Below, piece by piece: positions 45,009-58,422 of a DNA stretch of 64,000 nt. The position numbers were made by a program, and so were the translations under genes. Origin of the DNA: Manihot esculenta (taxonomy: Eukaryota; Streptophyta; Magnoliopsida; Malpighiales; Euphorbiaceae); NCBI RefSeq assembly GCF_001659605.2, contig NC_035161.2, positions 37,343,956 through 37,407,955 on the forward strand, in the 5' to 3' direction. Under the pieces are notes generated by a model. That model was given only the letters and a program-made list of their open reading frames with translations. It did no database searches and was not told the origin of the DNA. Every line of letters starts with the position of its first letter. The stretch's first letter is position 1.

Positions 45009-46808
45009 TACCTATGATGGAAAATAGGAATTTATCATAGAATTTTATCATGGTTTTGGTGCCTAATTTTAGGGGCAGATGTGCTGCCATCAATTAAGGC
45101 AATTTGCACATGTTTAACTCATGTTTTATTGAAAAAGGATGGGATACTGAGCAAAGTTTTGTTGTGGTGAAGAATTAGCGTCAGCAAGCTCGTTCTCTTA
45201 CTGAGCATATTTTTCAATATTTGTTCAGCAATGGTGATTTGATACCCTAATGAGCACCTTTTCCCTTTCCTAATAGGGATTATGCAGGCAAATTTTCTAC
45301 ATTCATATGCCCATGTAAAGATGTATCATTTTTCTTTTCCACTATTCGGAAATTATAGATGCCCATATTCTTTTGATATAACATCTCTGTTGTCATGTTT
45401 TCAACATTAGGATTTTAAAATTGCAAGTATGCAAGCTGTATGACTTCCTTCTGTTCTATTGAATTGCACAAGCATATCGAAGTGATGTCAGGGAATAGAT
45501 TAAAGAAAATTGTATCTTTTCTTTGTGCTTCCTTCCTTTGTTGTGTTTCAAAAGAATCTTCCTTTTTTTGGATAATTTATTCAGATTATTTATGGAATTA
45601 AATTTTAAATTTTGTGCAGTTTCTCTTTTACTTTTTGTTAAATAAAAACTATGATTTGTTTACATTTAATTATTTTAACACTAAAAAAATACCCATCCAG
45701 AAGCCAACAATAATGAGAGACGACAATTATAGAGAAATCTAAGAGAGTATAAAAAGTTAAGTTGCGCTAGTTCAAATATCTGAATCAATCAAAGCAATTG
45801 CGAAAACTCATTTAAGCGTAAGTGTTATTATTAGTTTTTTTTAGTATGGAATTGAGGGTATCGGAATTTGAACCTGGGTTTTTGTGGTCTTCATATGAGT
45901 AACATATCTTCAACGGTAATATATTTGTACATTTAAAAGAAATTACTGATATTGAAGTTCGTAATCAGTATTATACTTTATCCTTGAATTATAATAAATA
46001 AATCAAACCCAATCAGCAATTCAATCTAAACAAGGAGCATATTTTTTAAAAAAATCATAATTTCTTTTTTTTCTATTTCACCTTAAAAAAGGTATGACAG
46101 AAACCGACTCGACTAGAAGATTATTATAAATTCCCATATTATATAAGACAAGACATTCAAACCCATAGCATCGTCCTCTTTTTATCATGCACTTATTTAT
46201 TTATTTTTTCAAAATCTCATCCTAATTTAATTATCATACGAGGATAAATAGCAGCAGTCGTCCTCTGATTCCTTTTGTTTTGGAGAGCAATCAAACCCAA
46301 AAGGGGCTATCAGATCAAATCAATACAATTGGCATCCATCCATACAACCTCAAAGATGATCAAGCGTAAGAGATTTAGTAGAGTGAAGCTAGAGAAAGTG
46401 ACACTGCGTTGACCTTCATGTTGGGCAACACATTGAGTGAGGATAATGGCGATCTTCAAATAAACACTCCATCTTACAGAGAGAGAGAGAGAATAAAGCA
46501 ATCAAAATATTTACTTGTAAACGTTTTTATATTCTTAAACATCACCAAAATAAGGGAACCGAGGATTTAATGTCTGACTAGCTCTGCAGAAAACACTACA
46601 ACAAGAGCATCCTAGGAGAAACAGCTACTACTACATAAAGAGATGTAGCTTGCAAATGCTCAACACAAACCAAACTAGATGTATACCAAATTATTTTTTT
46701 TAAAAAAAAAAAAAAAAAAAGATAATATCAAGTTTATCAATTTTCCGGGTGAACTAACACAAATTCTATAACAAAAGAAACAAACCCCAGATTTAGAATC
46801 TTGGCTTC
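45009..46808. other. Convergent intergenic region
   Basis: It holds the 3' untranslated regions of the pfkB gene (left, plus) and the KH gene (right, minus), with AT-rich spacer between. A GA run occurs at about 46480-46492. No further gene is supported. Confidence 0.6.
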
Positions 46809-49800
46809 TCAATAACCAAAATTAGTGCCAAACACTGAAGCATAGTCTTCAATTGGTGGATGGCTTACATGTGGAGCAAGTTCAGATGCGTACATAGGAT
46901 CTTCTGCTGCATAAGGAGTGTACTCTTGACTGACTGATCCACTGGCTGAGAAAGCTGGATAAGCATTAAATCCCTGACCCATTGATTCTCCTATTCGGTT
47001 CTGCAAGTTACTTTTAGCTTCAGCTATGCAGTTCTGCATCAAAAAAGGACAGCAATTTAAACAAATCAACAAATAAATGCTCCTCCCCTCGCAAAAACTA
47101 ATTCTATTGTCAGGTCAACAAAAACTAATTCACAAACATTACTATTAAGGTGACCAGTTCCTCGAATGAAACACATTCTATTGTCAGGTCAACAAAAAGA
47201 CATGAATGGATATCAATATAGTATAAACAAGTGGTAAATGTCAGGTCAACAAAAAGACATGAATGGATATCAATATAGTATAAACAAGTGGTAATGAGTC
47301 TGCTTCTAGCAAATTCTCGCATTACAATAGTTGCAGCATGAAACAGGGTTCCAGGTTTGAAAAGGCTTTACCAGAGATATAAAGGCTAAACAGCAGAATA
47401 GTGGAAATAAAATTCTTAGCAAGTGGAACATATTCCAAGGCCCAAGCTTTGGTTGTCATACATTTATTCACATGCTCATACTGCCATGCACAATGTGCTA
47501 CATTTAATGTAATTGAACCAGTAAAATGCTGAAGCTTATCATGCCTCTTCTAGTTTAATTTTTGCTCAAATATACAGTGAATACGAGACCTGCACTCTTA
47601 ACATTGATTCCATAAGCAACAACTAGAGGGCTATCTTATTCACAACCCATCTGCTTATCCAGATCCCTAAAAACAGAAAGTAGGGGAAAGAAATTATTTA
47701 ATGGGACAGCTATCCCTTCTACCAAAGCAATGTTTGGGCAGCGGCAGCAAACGTGAAATTTAATTAACTGGAAGCACAACTTTTGATGGTTTGTGCTTGC
47801 ACCAGGGTTTAAGCCCAGAACAATTTCATGAAACAACGGATTCTCTACTTATCTGCAGTGGTAGTTAAATAAGAAACAGTTAAATGTCAGGCTGAGCTCC
47901 TTCAAAGATTATCAGGGAAATAATAGAAATACCTGTATTAACTGTTGAGCTGTTTGCATTTGCGAAGCAGATCCACTAATTTCAACAGTCATCTCACCGG
48001 GCACATCCCTTGTTTCCTGTACTGCAATAGCAGCCCCACTGGCACGACGTATGTAACTTATTTTTGCACCAGATACCCCAATCACAGCATCAGCATATGA
48101 TAGAGGAATTTGCATGTGGTGTGTCACCTGCACAATCAAAAACAGCGGGTAGACATTAATATTTTAGTGCCAAAATATGGTTTTAGTATATGACCTCCTT
48201 CAAGTGTGTAGGTCAACAAATAGTACGGCAACTTAAACTTGGAATAAAAGGACTAACACCAACGGTAAGAAAATGGAAAACCCCAATCCTAGTATAGTAC
48301 TTCTCAATTCAAACCTAATTGCTAATATTAAAATTGCATTTTAACACAAACACGCCAAAGTAATGTCTTCTTTACCAAAATACCTCTTAATTTGGATAAC
48401 CTTGCATAAAATGAAAACTAACTCAAATAAAAATAATAAATTAATTAAGCATTCAACTGTACATTCAGAATAGATCTTATATATGCATCCACAGAACAAA
48501 GAAATAGCATTTTGTTAGCAAATAATGCTAGTTTTTTGCAAGTTAGTTGTCCCATTTTTAAGAGTTATGTTCTTAGTGGTTGAGCCATGATGTAGATAGT
48601 GCAAGTTAATTTTTTCCTTTCCTTTCTTTAGTGGTAGGAGGGTGATCCTCTATGTTGGTTAATGGTTTCTTCTTTTTAGGCTATGTCTCCCTTTCCCTCT
48701 TGTATTTAAGTGCAACAATTCAATAAAAAAATTAATTTTTCAAAAGCTTTTTAGCACTTTAACTCAGAAGATCTTCAGGTTCTCTTTACCATAAGTCGCA
48801 AAAAGAAAATTTTGTCCTCAGAAAATTCAAGCAGCAGCCCCATAACTCGATCCATTTCTAAGGACCCTAACACATTTACATGTATAAAGCAGTGGCATTT
48901 ACATGCATGAACAAGCTGCTTCGAAGTCCACTTACCAAATAACAAATGCCAGATAAAGCACAAAATCAGGAAGTGTTTAAAAGCCTATCCTCTAGGCCAT
49001 CGAATTTCAGTCACATCCTAAGCTTGTTTTAAATGGTATCACATTTAAAACGGACGATTATATATTAAGAACCACACTAATTAAAAAAAAAAAGCATGTG
49101 TGAAAGGACTTAATTTAGTTATTTCCTCAACAGAGGAAGTGCAATTTTCAATTGCCAAAATTTAACAACTGTCCTATTTGCTAATCAACAGTGCTATTAA
49201 CTAGGAAATAAATCAAGACCAAAGCAAAGAAAATACACCTTTCCAACCACCGGCTGTGGCTGAGTATTTGATGAATGGCTTATAGAGATATCTTTTCCAT
49301 ATAAGGAAGGACCTTGATGGGGCTGCTTATCAAAAGAAGGAATATCAGAATGTGGATGATAATTGTCAAATTGATGTTGAGACAGCAAATGTTGGGGATT
49401 GGACCCATAACCATTTACACCACCAGCACTGTTCAGAAAACCTTGTGGAGGGCCCCAAGGTTGTTGTGGGGGCATGTTCTGGTTTGATTGAACACTTGGC
49501 ATTTGCATCTGACATCAGAAAATTTCTAATTCTTAATACACATGAGCAGAATATAAACCTAAAATGTGCAATACATACACATACATCATCTTGCAAAGTT
49601 ACCTAAACCATACAATAATTAAACCCCATACTCCTACAAATGCAAATTTGAGAAGGAAATAAGTTAAATGACCTGAAAGTTGAATTGAATGCGATTAGTT
49701 TCAGCGTTAAAGCCCAAAGGATTTTGAGGTTGGCCACATATCTAGGACCGGACACCTACCTATGAGTGCAACAGGCTGCTTGAACCAAGTTTGGATTGTT

Positions 49801-52800
49801 ATGAGAAAAATTGGTGAGTTTTTTTTCCCATCCTAATCTTAGTCATTTTGCTCTCAAATTTGACAACCATACCAACAGCTTATTGAATGGGCCAATCAAG
49901 TCGCTTATGGATGAGTAATGACCCATCCGCTGGTCAACTATCCTGAATGCCAAGAGAACAAGCATGTTGCTAGTCTAGGAACCATTGCTTTGGATATAGA
50001 TTGAATGTAGTAACCTAGACTGGACTAATCCACATCCTGTGTCCTCTTTTAAAAATGTTCCATGGATGAGGAAGAATTAGTAAACTTACTTGCTTTTCAA
50101 GCACTCCAATAATACTGCGGTCAACTAAGAACTTTCGAAGATGACTAGCAACCAGTTCAACTCCTTTGTGCACACCTGCTGGCTCACCTTGTATCTCAAC
50201 AATGTTATCATCCTCCAGAGCAAAAGGTGGGAGGTGTTCTGTAGTAAATTGATTAAGCAGCATTAAAGCCAAAATTGACGTGAAACTTCAAATATTACTG
50301 CAGCAAATTTGAAAAACAAAATGCAGCCACTGTCTAACACAAAATATATAGTCCAAGTGATCAAAATTTTCATTTTCTAAATTAATCCCTATCTCTGTAT
50401 TTCACAAAGGAAAGGGGATTTTTTTTTTTTTTGGGGGGGGGGGGGGGGAGAGGTAGTCAACATCACAGACAGACAGAAATGAAAGAAGTTACATGGGAAA
50501 AACACAAAAAGGGATAATTAGGGCAAATAGGCACTTAACAGCAAATTTAGAAAAAAAGAAGAATAAAAAAATTGGAAAGACAAAGAGTTAGAAAAAAAAG
50601 AAGAATAAAAAAAATTGGAAAGACAGACTCTTTCACAAACATGATTTAAGCAATCTCCTATTGAGAATCCACATTGCTACAGTAATAGTTGAAGTTTGAG
50701 AATGATCAACATTCTAATATTAAGCATAATGCTTATAATGTTCTTAGAAGCACACCCAAGGATACTAGAAGCCAAGCCCCGAGGTGGATGCACTTCTAAA
50801 CCCTCAGGGAAGTGCCTTCACTTAGCAAAAGAAAATCATATAAGGATTCATGTTACAATATTTAAGATTTGATAGGTGTTTTGCTCAATTAATTGCTACT
50901 AGCAATCTTAATGAATTTAGAATAACCTAATGACCGAGGAACTACAACCCTTGTGTCATAGCACAATGTGCCTACATTAAGCAAAAACACGTTAAGTTCA
51001 GCTTTCTTACTGTCATTTTTTCTACAATTGATTGTATGTTTCATTTCAAAAATATGTACACTTTACTTCATTCAAGTGTGTGCATGTGCTCTGCATGCAC
51101 CAGGTTGTAGCACTCAAAACAACACTACAATTGGTAAGAATACCTGCTCCAAGCACTCGAATAATACAACCAGAAGTAGCTTGAATAGATTTTATAGTGG
51201 AGCCTTGCTTCCCAATCAAACTTGCTGCTTGAGCACCAGGCACTAGTAGTCTGGCTTTGATTCCTAAAGTAGCAGGACTAGCAGCATCATCTGAACCAAA
51301 AATTTGCTTATGAACCCTCAGCAAACCATCCATAGCTGGAGAGATAGGAACATTGGGCTCTTCTTTAGCGGAAACCATGACCTTTAAAAAAGAGCAGAAA
51401 ATGGTAAATCCAAAAATTCCTGAACAATTCTCATACTTGACACATAGTAAGATCAAGTGGAAGAATTCAATAAAGGACATACAACTAAAATCTAGCATCT
51501 TATGCAACACTGCACAAAAAATTTTAAATAAACCCACAATAAAAAGTAATAGGACTAAATTATTTTTCTGAACTCCCATAAAAGTCTCTTTATCAAACAG
51601 CAACTACAGAATAAAGCATCAATATCCATTTTTTTGGTACATTAGCTAGATGATTAATCCCACACCAAAATATATCATCAAAATGTTGGCACACAAACTG
51701 ATATATACACATATAATTTCTAAAACAACACATCAAGAAAATTAAATAAAGAAAAAAATTGCTAATCCCTAAACTACATTAGTTGATGCAAAAATAACAA
51801 CTCCAATATTAAGTTAATGACAGGTTCTGAACTTGAGAGGTGGTTTCCACAGGCTGGTAAGGGGAACGATGCCCTAACTGGTGCAACAAATTCATTTGTG
51901 CCAATGTGCTTGCGAGAGAGTGTGCATGCAAGACAGATAGAAAAAATAACACCAGTCACCAGGTGAAGATAATTTTCAAAACAGAATCTAATTGCTGTTA
52001 AGTTAATGTGTCACATGTCAATCATGTAAATTGATCAACAAATATTTTCATTTGGCTAAATTTTAAACAGCTGAACTGTTAGTTTGAGCTTGCTAAAGAA
52101 AATACTGGTAGTTTGAGATTTCTTTTAGTAATTTTGGATAATATTACTGTCAAATGTCAATTATTGAGCAGCTTAACAATGTCTGGTGAGACATCAACTG
52201 ACCAAGTTCTGAAGTTACCAGATACAATGCAAATCTTCTTGGTACAGAAATCCGCATAAAGTATTTCTGAATACTGATAGTTAAAATGTACTATTCAGCA
52301 CTTGGTGCTCACCCCTGCAATCTTGATCTTTGGTTCTTCTAGTTTGATGCCACTTTCATCATTGATTTGTGGCTTTAGATTTGAGGAGAACCTGCAAACA
52401 CCCATTGTTGGTTATTCTGATCAAATACATTTATTCTTATGTATGTACTGTGTTGTTTTAAGTTGGTTTTTCTACTTATTATGTCTTAGCATCTTTTTCC
52501 TGTTTGAACATTTAACCAAAACTTTTAATTCACAAATGTATGTTTTGTTATTCTTTTTTTACATACTGTTATTAATTAACCATGATTGGAAAGACCATGA
52601 ATAAATTTTGCCTCGTTGAGGGGAAAATGGGCGTGGAGGACATCTCGAGCACAAAGAGGTTCCCACAATATGCACTTCTGTAATTATCAGAAAGTTAAAA
52701 TAAATAGGAGGCGAGCTTGTTTTGATATGGAAAAATCAATAAAGTTATTCATGATGATCCTAGAAGGCCTAAACTTTTTGGAATGCCTAACATAATGTTT

Positions 52801-53958
52801 GACAGAGACGGCATGTCTATGTATATATCCAATTCCTGAATTTCAAACCAAAGCTGTGAACATCAGGGAAGAATATTTGAAATTATTAGACATTCACTCT
52901 GTTACTCCGACTCTTTATTTTTCCATGCCATACACGTATGCGACATTCCATGGAACATGACATAGAATATGTGTCTTAACACATATTCATGCAATTGGAC
53001 ACTTGAGTCATAGAGATATCCAAAGATGAAAAACATCGTTGATAGAACACTTTTTTCTATCAAGATGAGAAACATGGATAACAAAGTATTGTTATTCTTC
53101 CTACATAGAAAATAGCTATTTGATTGTATTTTGGATAATGTATTTATTGTATTTGAGATAGACTATATTAAAATATTACATAATTTCATATTTCTTATCC
53201 TATTTTATTGTATATTATAACGCATCCAAGCACTCATATCAAGATTTAGATCTATATACCCGTATTTTCTATTTAAAAAGTTAACAAGTAAGACACAAGG
53301 ATATGTACTCATTTCTAACGCTCGTATCCGAGTCTGAGTAACATAGGTTCTTTATTGTTGTTAATCCTGCTTGAGCAATTAATATTTATCGAATATCAGC
53401 TTAACATGAAATTAAAATACATATAAAGCCATAAAGATATGTGTACCAAAGACAGATGGGGGATGCAGAGTAAACATGCACATAGCAATAAACCAGAGAA
53501 CAATTCATGCCCTAGATCCAGGTTAAGTATCAGCAAATCAGTAAGAAGTTCAGATGCCGACATGAACAATTACTGCAAAGGTAGGAAATAGCACTACAGA
53601 AATTATTATAAACTTAGCCTTTATATATAATATAATTAAATAAGAATATGAGACTCACTGCTCTTTCCAAGAACCCAGGAGGCCCATCCAGAACTTTAAT
53701 CCGGGCCTTTGTCTCCTCAATTATTTTCTTAATGGACTCTCCCTTTCGGCCAATGAAACTGCCAACCTTGTGCAGAGGAATCAACACCCTGAAAACATTC
53801 TCTCCAGGCCATCCAGGCCACCTATTTCCCTCATCATGGGCAGATTCTTGTATTTGTGTAGGCTGTAATTTTTCAGGAACATCAACATCCTCGTGTTTCA
53901 ACTGCAAGTCCTCTGGTGCCTCCCCACCATCAAGTTTCTGTAAATCTTCTTCCGCCAT
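46809..53958 (-). CDS. FLK: FLK-like RNA-binding protein with three KH domains
   Basis: This resembles FLOWERING LOCUS KH DOMAIN (FLK), a nuclear RNA-binding protein of the autonomous flowering pathway that lowers FLC expression in Arabidopsis and also affects floral organ identity. Six coding exons on the minus strand: 53659-53958, 51144-51381, 50090-50238, 49239-49508, 47933-48127 and 46809-47033, all with GT-AG borders and matching phase, give 458 residues. KH1 follows [15 protein letters not shown] and has GRKG at 70-73. KH2 has GKQG at 157-160. KH3 ([16 protein letters not shown]) has GVSG at 336-339. Between KH2 and KH3 lies a Gln/Pro/Gly/His-rich linker, and the tail is Tyr/Pro/Ala-rich. 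Phrases such as [13 protein letters not shown] and [11 protein letters not shown] are FLK-like; PEPPER is the closest alternative. An upstream leader exon with a donor at about 54297 and an acceptor just before the ATG (gcccag) is likely. Confidence 0.94.
47182..47295. repeat. 57-bp tandem duplication in FLK-like intron 5
   Basis: Two nearly perfect units starting tgtcaggtcaacaaaaag lie at 47182 and 47239. A third partial copy of the first 18 bases occurs upstream near 47108. It is intronic. Confidence 0.9.
50419..50449 (+). repeat. Homopolymer junction T-run/G-run
   Basis: A run of T (about 14) is followed directly by a run of G (about 16) in an intron of the FLK-like gene. Lengths may be unreliable because such runs are error-prone in sequencing. 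Confidence 0.7.
51382..53658 (-). other. First coding intron of the FLK-like gene (2.3 kb)
   Basis: The intron lies between KH1 and KH2 coding exons, from donor gtgagt (next to 53659) to acceptor aaag (before 51381). It is AT-rich with no exon or element that I can support. Confidence 0.75.
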
Positions 53959-53969
53959 ACCACTAATTA

Positions 53970-56900
53970 TCTGGGCAGAACCAAACAGTGAAATTGATTC
54001 ATATTTATGTCCAACAAAAAACAGGATTGAGAAGAACATGATGTCTACAAGGCCTACCAACTTTTTTTGAAAAGGATTCCATAAAGTAGGCTTCAGTTAA
54101 CCATATTATCCTCCATTAATTATCTTGCAATTAAAACAGCATCAAACACACCTAGAAATACATTTTAGTCATCCCCAAGAAGCGAGGACAATTCTTTCAT
54201 CCTCCACAAATTCCAACAATCTAAAAAAAAAAAAAAACAACGAACTGATTCCAAGTTCCTTCCCCAAATTCCTAAGGGTTAAATGAAAGCATTACCTTGT
54301 AATGATCGAGAAAACGAAAAATCATTACAATTTCTTTTCCTGCAAATAAAAGTTACATTTACAAGAAAGGGGAGGGGGGGAGGGGCTCCAGGCGAAACAA
54401 AGGTATTTATTTCCAAAGAATGCAAAAGCCCAGTCAACTAGTACAGTTTAACAAAAAATTAGCAAGGCGGATGCTTAAGTTTCCATCAATTTCCTCCAGA
54501 TTCCCTCGACCCAAACATACATATGATAGTAAAAACTTCACATTTTAGCAAAAGTGAGGAAGCATCCAATGCAGACAAAGAACACATGAAATACTGTTTT
54601 GTGAGAAGAACCAAAAAAAAACAAGCAATAAATAAAGAAATCACATTAAAAGAAACAAAGATATCTACATCGCTACACTTACAAAGATCAATTTACAGAA
54701 ACGAAATCGGCGGCACCTACCTAGAAATGCAGAGAGGAGAAATACCCAAGCGGGGTGGCGACTGATTCCTGTTCTTGACACAACAAAACAAGGGTCATGC
54801 AATGAAAGCTCGAGCGACAGCCCACCCTTTTTCTTTTTTCATTTTTACCATTAAGCCCTTCAATATTTTCCCTTCCTTTTCTAATTGTCATTTGCCTCTC
54901 CATGAAAACTTTACATTTTTTTAAAAGAAAAAATAATAAATAAAAAAAACTGCAACTTAAAATTTTATAGGCTTACAATAAACATGTGGGTCACAAATTA
55001 ACTACTCAGCCCAATCCACAAAGCCCAGTAGAGAAAGCCCATCTTATAGCATAACTATAAAATGAAAAATTAAAAGGTTATTTGGGTGAAATGAATTATT
55101 TTCTAATAAATTCACTTTCACGGCGGTAATTGAATTAGAAAAAATAAAGTACATTTTAATATAAAAAAATTAACTTTTTAAAAAATTAAATAAATAAAAT
55201 AATATTTTTTATAAAATTTGTCATTATTTTGTAAAAAAATAAATTTAGATGATAAGATAAAAGTTCTCCAAGGGTGCTGACATTTTAGAACAAACTTTCT
55301 TTTACAATGATTAGATTTTTTTTTTTTTTTTTTTTCATTATAATACTCATCAGCTTAAGCTTGCAAAAGGAGACTTCTTCATGTGCTGCTGCTGACCAAA
55401 GCTTGTCTGCGCAGTCTCCAAGAGCCAGACAACATAAAAACAACTGTTCACATTATTTCTGTAAGGATCAGTCTCCCCACTTTTTTTTACTATTGAAATA
55501 AAAATTTAGAAAAATTATCAAAATGGGCAGATGCTTCGACAAACATATAGCAACCAAAAGAATTCCGTTTCATTTCCTTGTCTCGAACTCCAAAATTTTC
55601 ACTCATTGCTCATTTTCAGACAAGTGAAAATTTAATCACACAAGGCCTTTTGCATCAGCAATAATTATCAGACAATTTCAAAGCAAAAGGGACCTACCCA
55701 TATAATGTAATACAGATTGGACATGAAATTATTGCTTAATAATTACAGTCTAATAAAAAGAATCGTAAAAGCTGCCTATACTCTAACTTTTTTTTATTTA
55801 AAAAATTAAGTATTTATAAATTCAGACCGAAACTAAACTCAATTCGTAAAGGTAAAACGCATACAGCGAATATTTATTTCATTCATGATAATCAAATTCT
55901 CATTTTATTTAAATGAAAAAAATGTCTTATTACTCATCTTTATGCTTTAATTTTAATAGCTAGAAATCTTTACAAAAAAAAAGTTCTCAATTATAGACCC
56001 CTACTCAAAAAATTAAAAACGACAACGCCTTTCAGAGGACCTTGCTTGAAATGTAGGAACAGAACGCTATTGCTAGAGGTTCTTTGACTTTTATGCTATT
56101 TCAATAGCAAAAAAATCTGCATAGATGCAATGATTCCACTCTTGCTTTTTGGTTTCAAATTGATAGGTGTTAGATTTATCAACTTTTGTCCTTGGAAGTT
56201 TATATCAACGGGGACCCAAAAGCCCTATTTTAACTCCATTTTTTCCCTATTAGACTACAATTTTGGTGCAAAAACATAGATTTCTGGGCCAAGAACTCTT
56301 TGGCTGTATTGCAAGAGAGAGAGAGGATGCCTGTTTTCCCTTCTTCTTCTTCTTTTTGATGCTCAATTTCATATGGTGGAGCTCCACCATGACAGGAATG
56401 TGATAATACTAATAATAATAATAAGAGTGCAGTGTACCTTAGCTGGAACTCATAATTGTTGCTAAGTTGTCTGAAGATGTGATCCACAGTTATGTTAGGT
56501 ACATGTCTTGAATTCAGGATGTAGGAGGAGGAGTAGCCCCTTTTGCAGGTCATCTGTTGGCATCGTAGGTTTGATTGGACAATTAACAAATTGGGCTTTA
56601 AAAGCAATGCACAATTATTGTATAATACAGAACTTCAAGAGTTTGAATCCTCTACCTCTGAAAAGTAAGAGAATTTTTCTTGGAATTATTACACTCCAGA
56701 CCAATAAACAGGAACTGCATTCCAGGGATTGTCTGACGTTTTTTATAACAAAAAAAGATAAAATTTTTTGATTAAATAAACTAGCAAGTCCTTTAATTAA
56801 ATACTTCATGCTGGTGGTAAATGCTAAAAGAATTAATCTGGTATAATTAGTTAAGTGTGTTCATCAATTTAGAAAAAAATAAAATTAGGTTTGACTTCTC

Positions 56901-58080
56901 AATGTTTTTCGTTTTTACAAATTCTAATTAAACAATGAGGAAATTGGTTTGGTCTGTACGTTTAGAAAGTTCAATTATATACAAAGTATACTGCTTTACT
57001 TTTGCACATGTTCAAGCTGTCGGTTGAAACATAGACTTAAACTTTTCTTTTCTCCTTTTTCTCCTTTTCACTTTGCAAAAGCAACTTTACCGGTATATAT
57101 GGAAGAATTCAACACACTTGCAAATCAAATTAAATGCTTCTTTTTTTATTAATTAATCTCAGAGTAAAGCATTTTGCAATAAAACTATATATATATGAAG
57201 AAAAATATGCAATGTGGGTTGAGAAAATAATTTGGAAGTCAGCCTGCCATATGTATTTGTTTTCAACTTTTCTTTTGTCCATATCTCTTTCTTTTAAAAC
57301 TTTTATTTGATACTGCAGGGTATATATTTATATAGGCTAGCTTTAACATCTGTGTTAAGCTTGGGACTTAAGTTTGGCATCAAATAATGGCTGCATGTGC
57401 CATCATTAATTTGCTGAAGCTTCTCCCACCTTCATTTCCCTTTACCCTAGTGGCAAGCAAAAGACATATCCTTTACTTGAGATTCTGATAGATATATTAA
57501 CCAGCACAAGCTCAAGTTCATCTAAGCAAAGGACTACTTATAATATTATAATTAATTTTCTCCACTAAACAAGAGCGAGCTATAAGCTATTTTATGGTCA
57601 AAATGCATGGGCCATGAGATTTTACTGTGGGGGTGAGAAAGGGAGCTAGCGTGGAAGATAGACCACAGCCGAAACGAATCGAAACCCCATTGCATAGGGG
57701 AGCTAAAAGAAGCAGCTGTTTGGGTTGACCTCACCATCGACGAGAACAATTAATGTAGGCAACCTAATTTTAAGACCATTGATGATGTTGGGAGAAAAGT
57801 AGTTAAACTTATTCAACTCAAAAACAATTATTATTTGGATGTTTACATGAAAACTTTGTTATATATAGATAATGAAACTACAAAAACCTATCCCTATGTG
57901 TGAAAGCAAAGCTAGGGGCAGTGTAGAAAAGTGGACTCTATGTCATGTGACTCAACCAAGACTAACTCCCCACTCCTACGTATAAAAAGACCCCATGAAA
58001 AATATATATAATGCATGGCCATATATAAGAAATCCTCTATAGCACCCCTCTCTCTCTCTCTCGCTTTTCCGCCTCTTGTA
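53970..58080. other. FLK-like 5' region and intergenic spacer up to MIR166
   Basis: 53970-54800 likely holds the leader intron and first untranslated exon of the minus-strand FLK-like gene. 54960-57950 is AT-rich spacer with a T18 run near 55317. Open frames at 56230-56607 and 57552-57749 (minus) have no family resemblance or supporting signals. The rightmost 100 bp contain the MIR166 promoter. Confidence 0.5.
57981..57988 (+). promoter_or_regulatory. TATA box of the MIR166 transcription unit
   Basis: The sequence TATAAAAA stands in cctacgtataaaaagacccc, about 105 bp upstream of the MIR166 hairpin and followed by a CT-rich initiator-like stretch (58047-58066). Most plant MIRNA genes are RNA polymerase II genes with such a box. 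Confidence 0.65.
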
Positions 58081-58086
58081 TTAACA

Positions 58087-58181
58087 GTTGAGGGGAATGT
58101 TGTCTGGTTCGATGTCATTCATGTGAAGCTCGAACTAGTTCTTAACTGAATGATTTCGGACCAGGCTTCATTCCCCCCAAC
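58087..58181 (+). ncRNA. MIR166: MIR166 precursor hairpin
   Basis: The 21 nt at 58156-58176 are, as I recognise them, the canonical miR166 (TCGGACCAGG then CTTCATTCCCC). The 5' arm at 58094-58114 (GGAATGTTGT then CTGGTTCGATG) is the matching miR166* strand. The arms extend into a stem, gttgaggggaatg at 58087 pairing with cattccccccaac ending at 58181, with a loop of about 40 nt. The mature miRNA is on the 3' arm, as in all plant MIR166 genes. miR166 cleaves transcripts of class III HD-ZIP transcription factors and so sets organ polarity, meristem and vascular patterning. A TATA box lies about 105 bp upstream. Confidence 0.96.
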
Positions 58182-58422
58182 AGGTTTTGATTTGCATCTG
58201 CACTAATTAAAGAATATTAATATCTTTGCTAATTCGTCATCTTTCAAAGGCAGTAGATATTAAGAGGTGCAGGAAAGGTTAGTTCTTCCTTGTTTTTTCT
58301 ATTTCCTGAAGCTTAATCAAATGTATATTGCTTGTGTTGGCAGGAGGATATGCATCTTTGGTCGATTGGTTTTGATCTGATGCAAATCATTAACAGGGAA
58401 ATGAACCACAGATAAAGCAATT

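Noticed and set aside
48500..48740. Possible LINE 3' end in an FLK-like intron (cctcttgtatttaagtgcaac then aataaaaaaatt)
   Set aside because: The tail looks polyadenylation-like, but no reverse transcriptase remnant or flanking duplication was seen.
56230..56607. 125-codon minus-strand frame
   Set aside because: Composition with a Leu run and poly-Glu run fits microsatellite-like DNA; no domain, promoter or splice signal was found.
56595..56665. tRNA-like 'gagtttgaatcctct' T-arm resemblance
   Set aside because: No acceptor stem or anticodon arm can be folded around it.
57600..57760. Possible second miRNA-like stem in the GC-richer patch left of MIR166
   Set aside because: No recognised mature miRNA and no clean pairing partner was found by eye.
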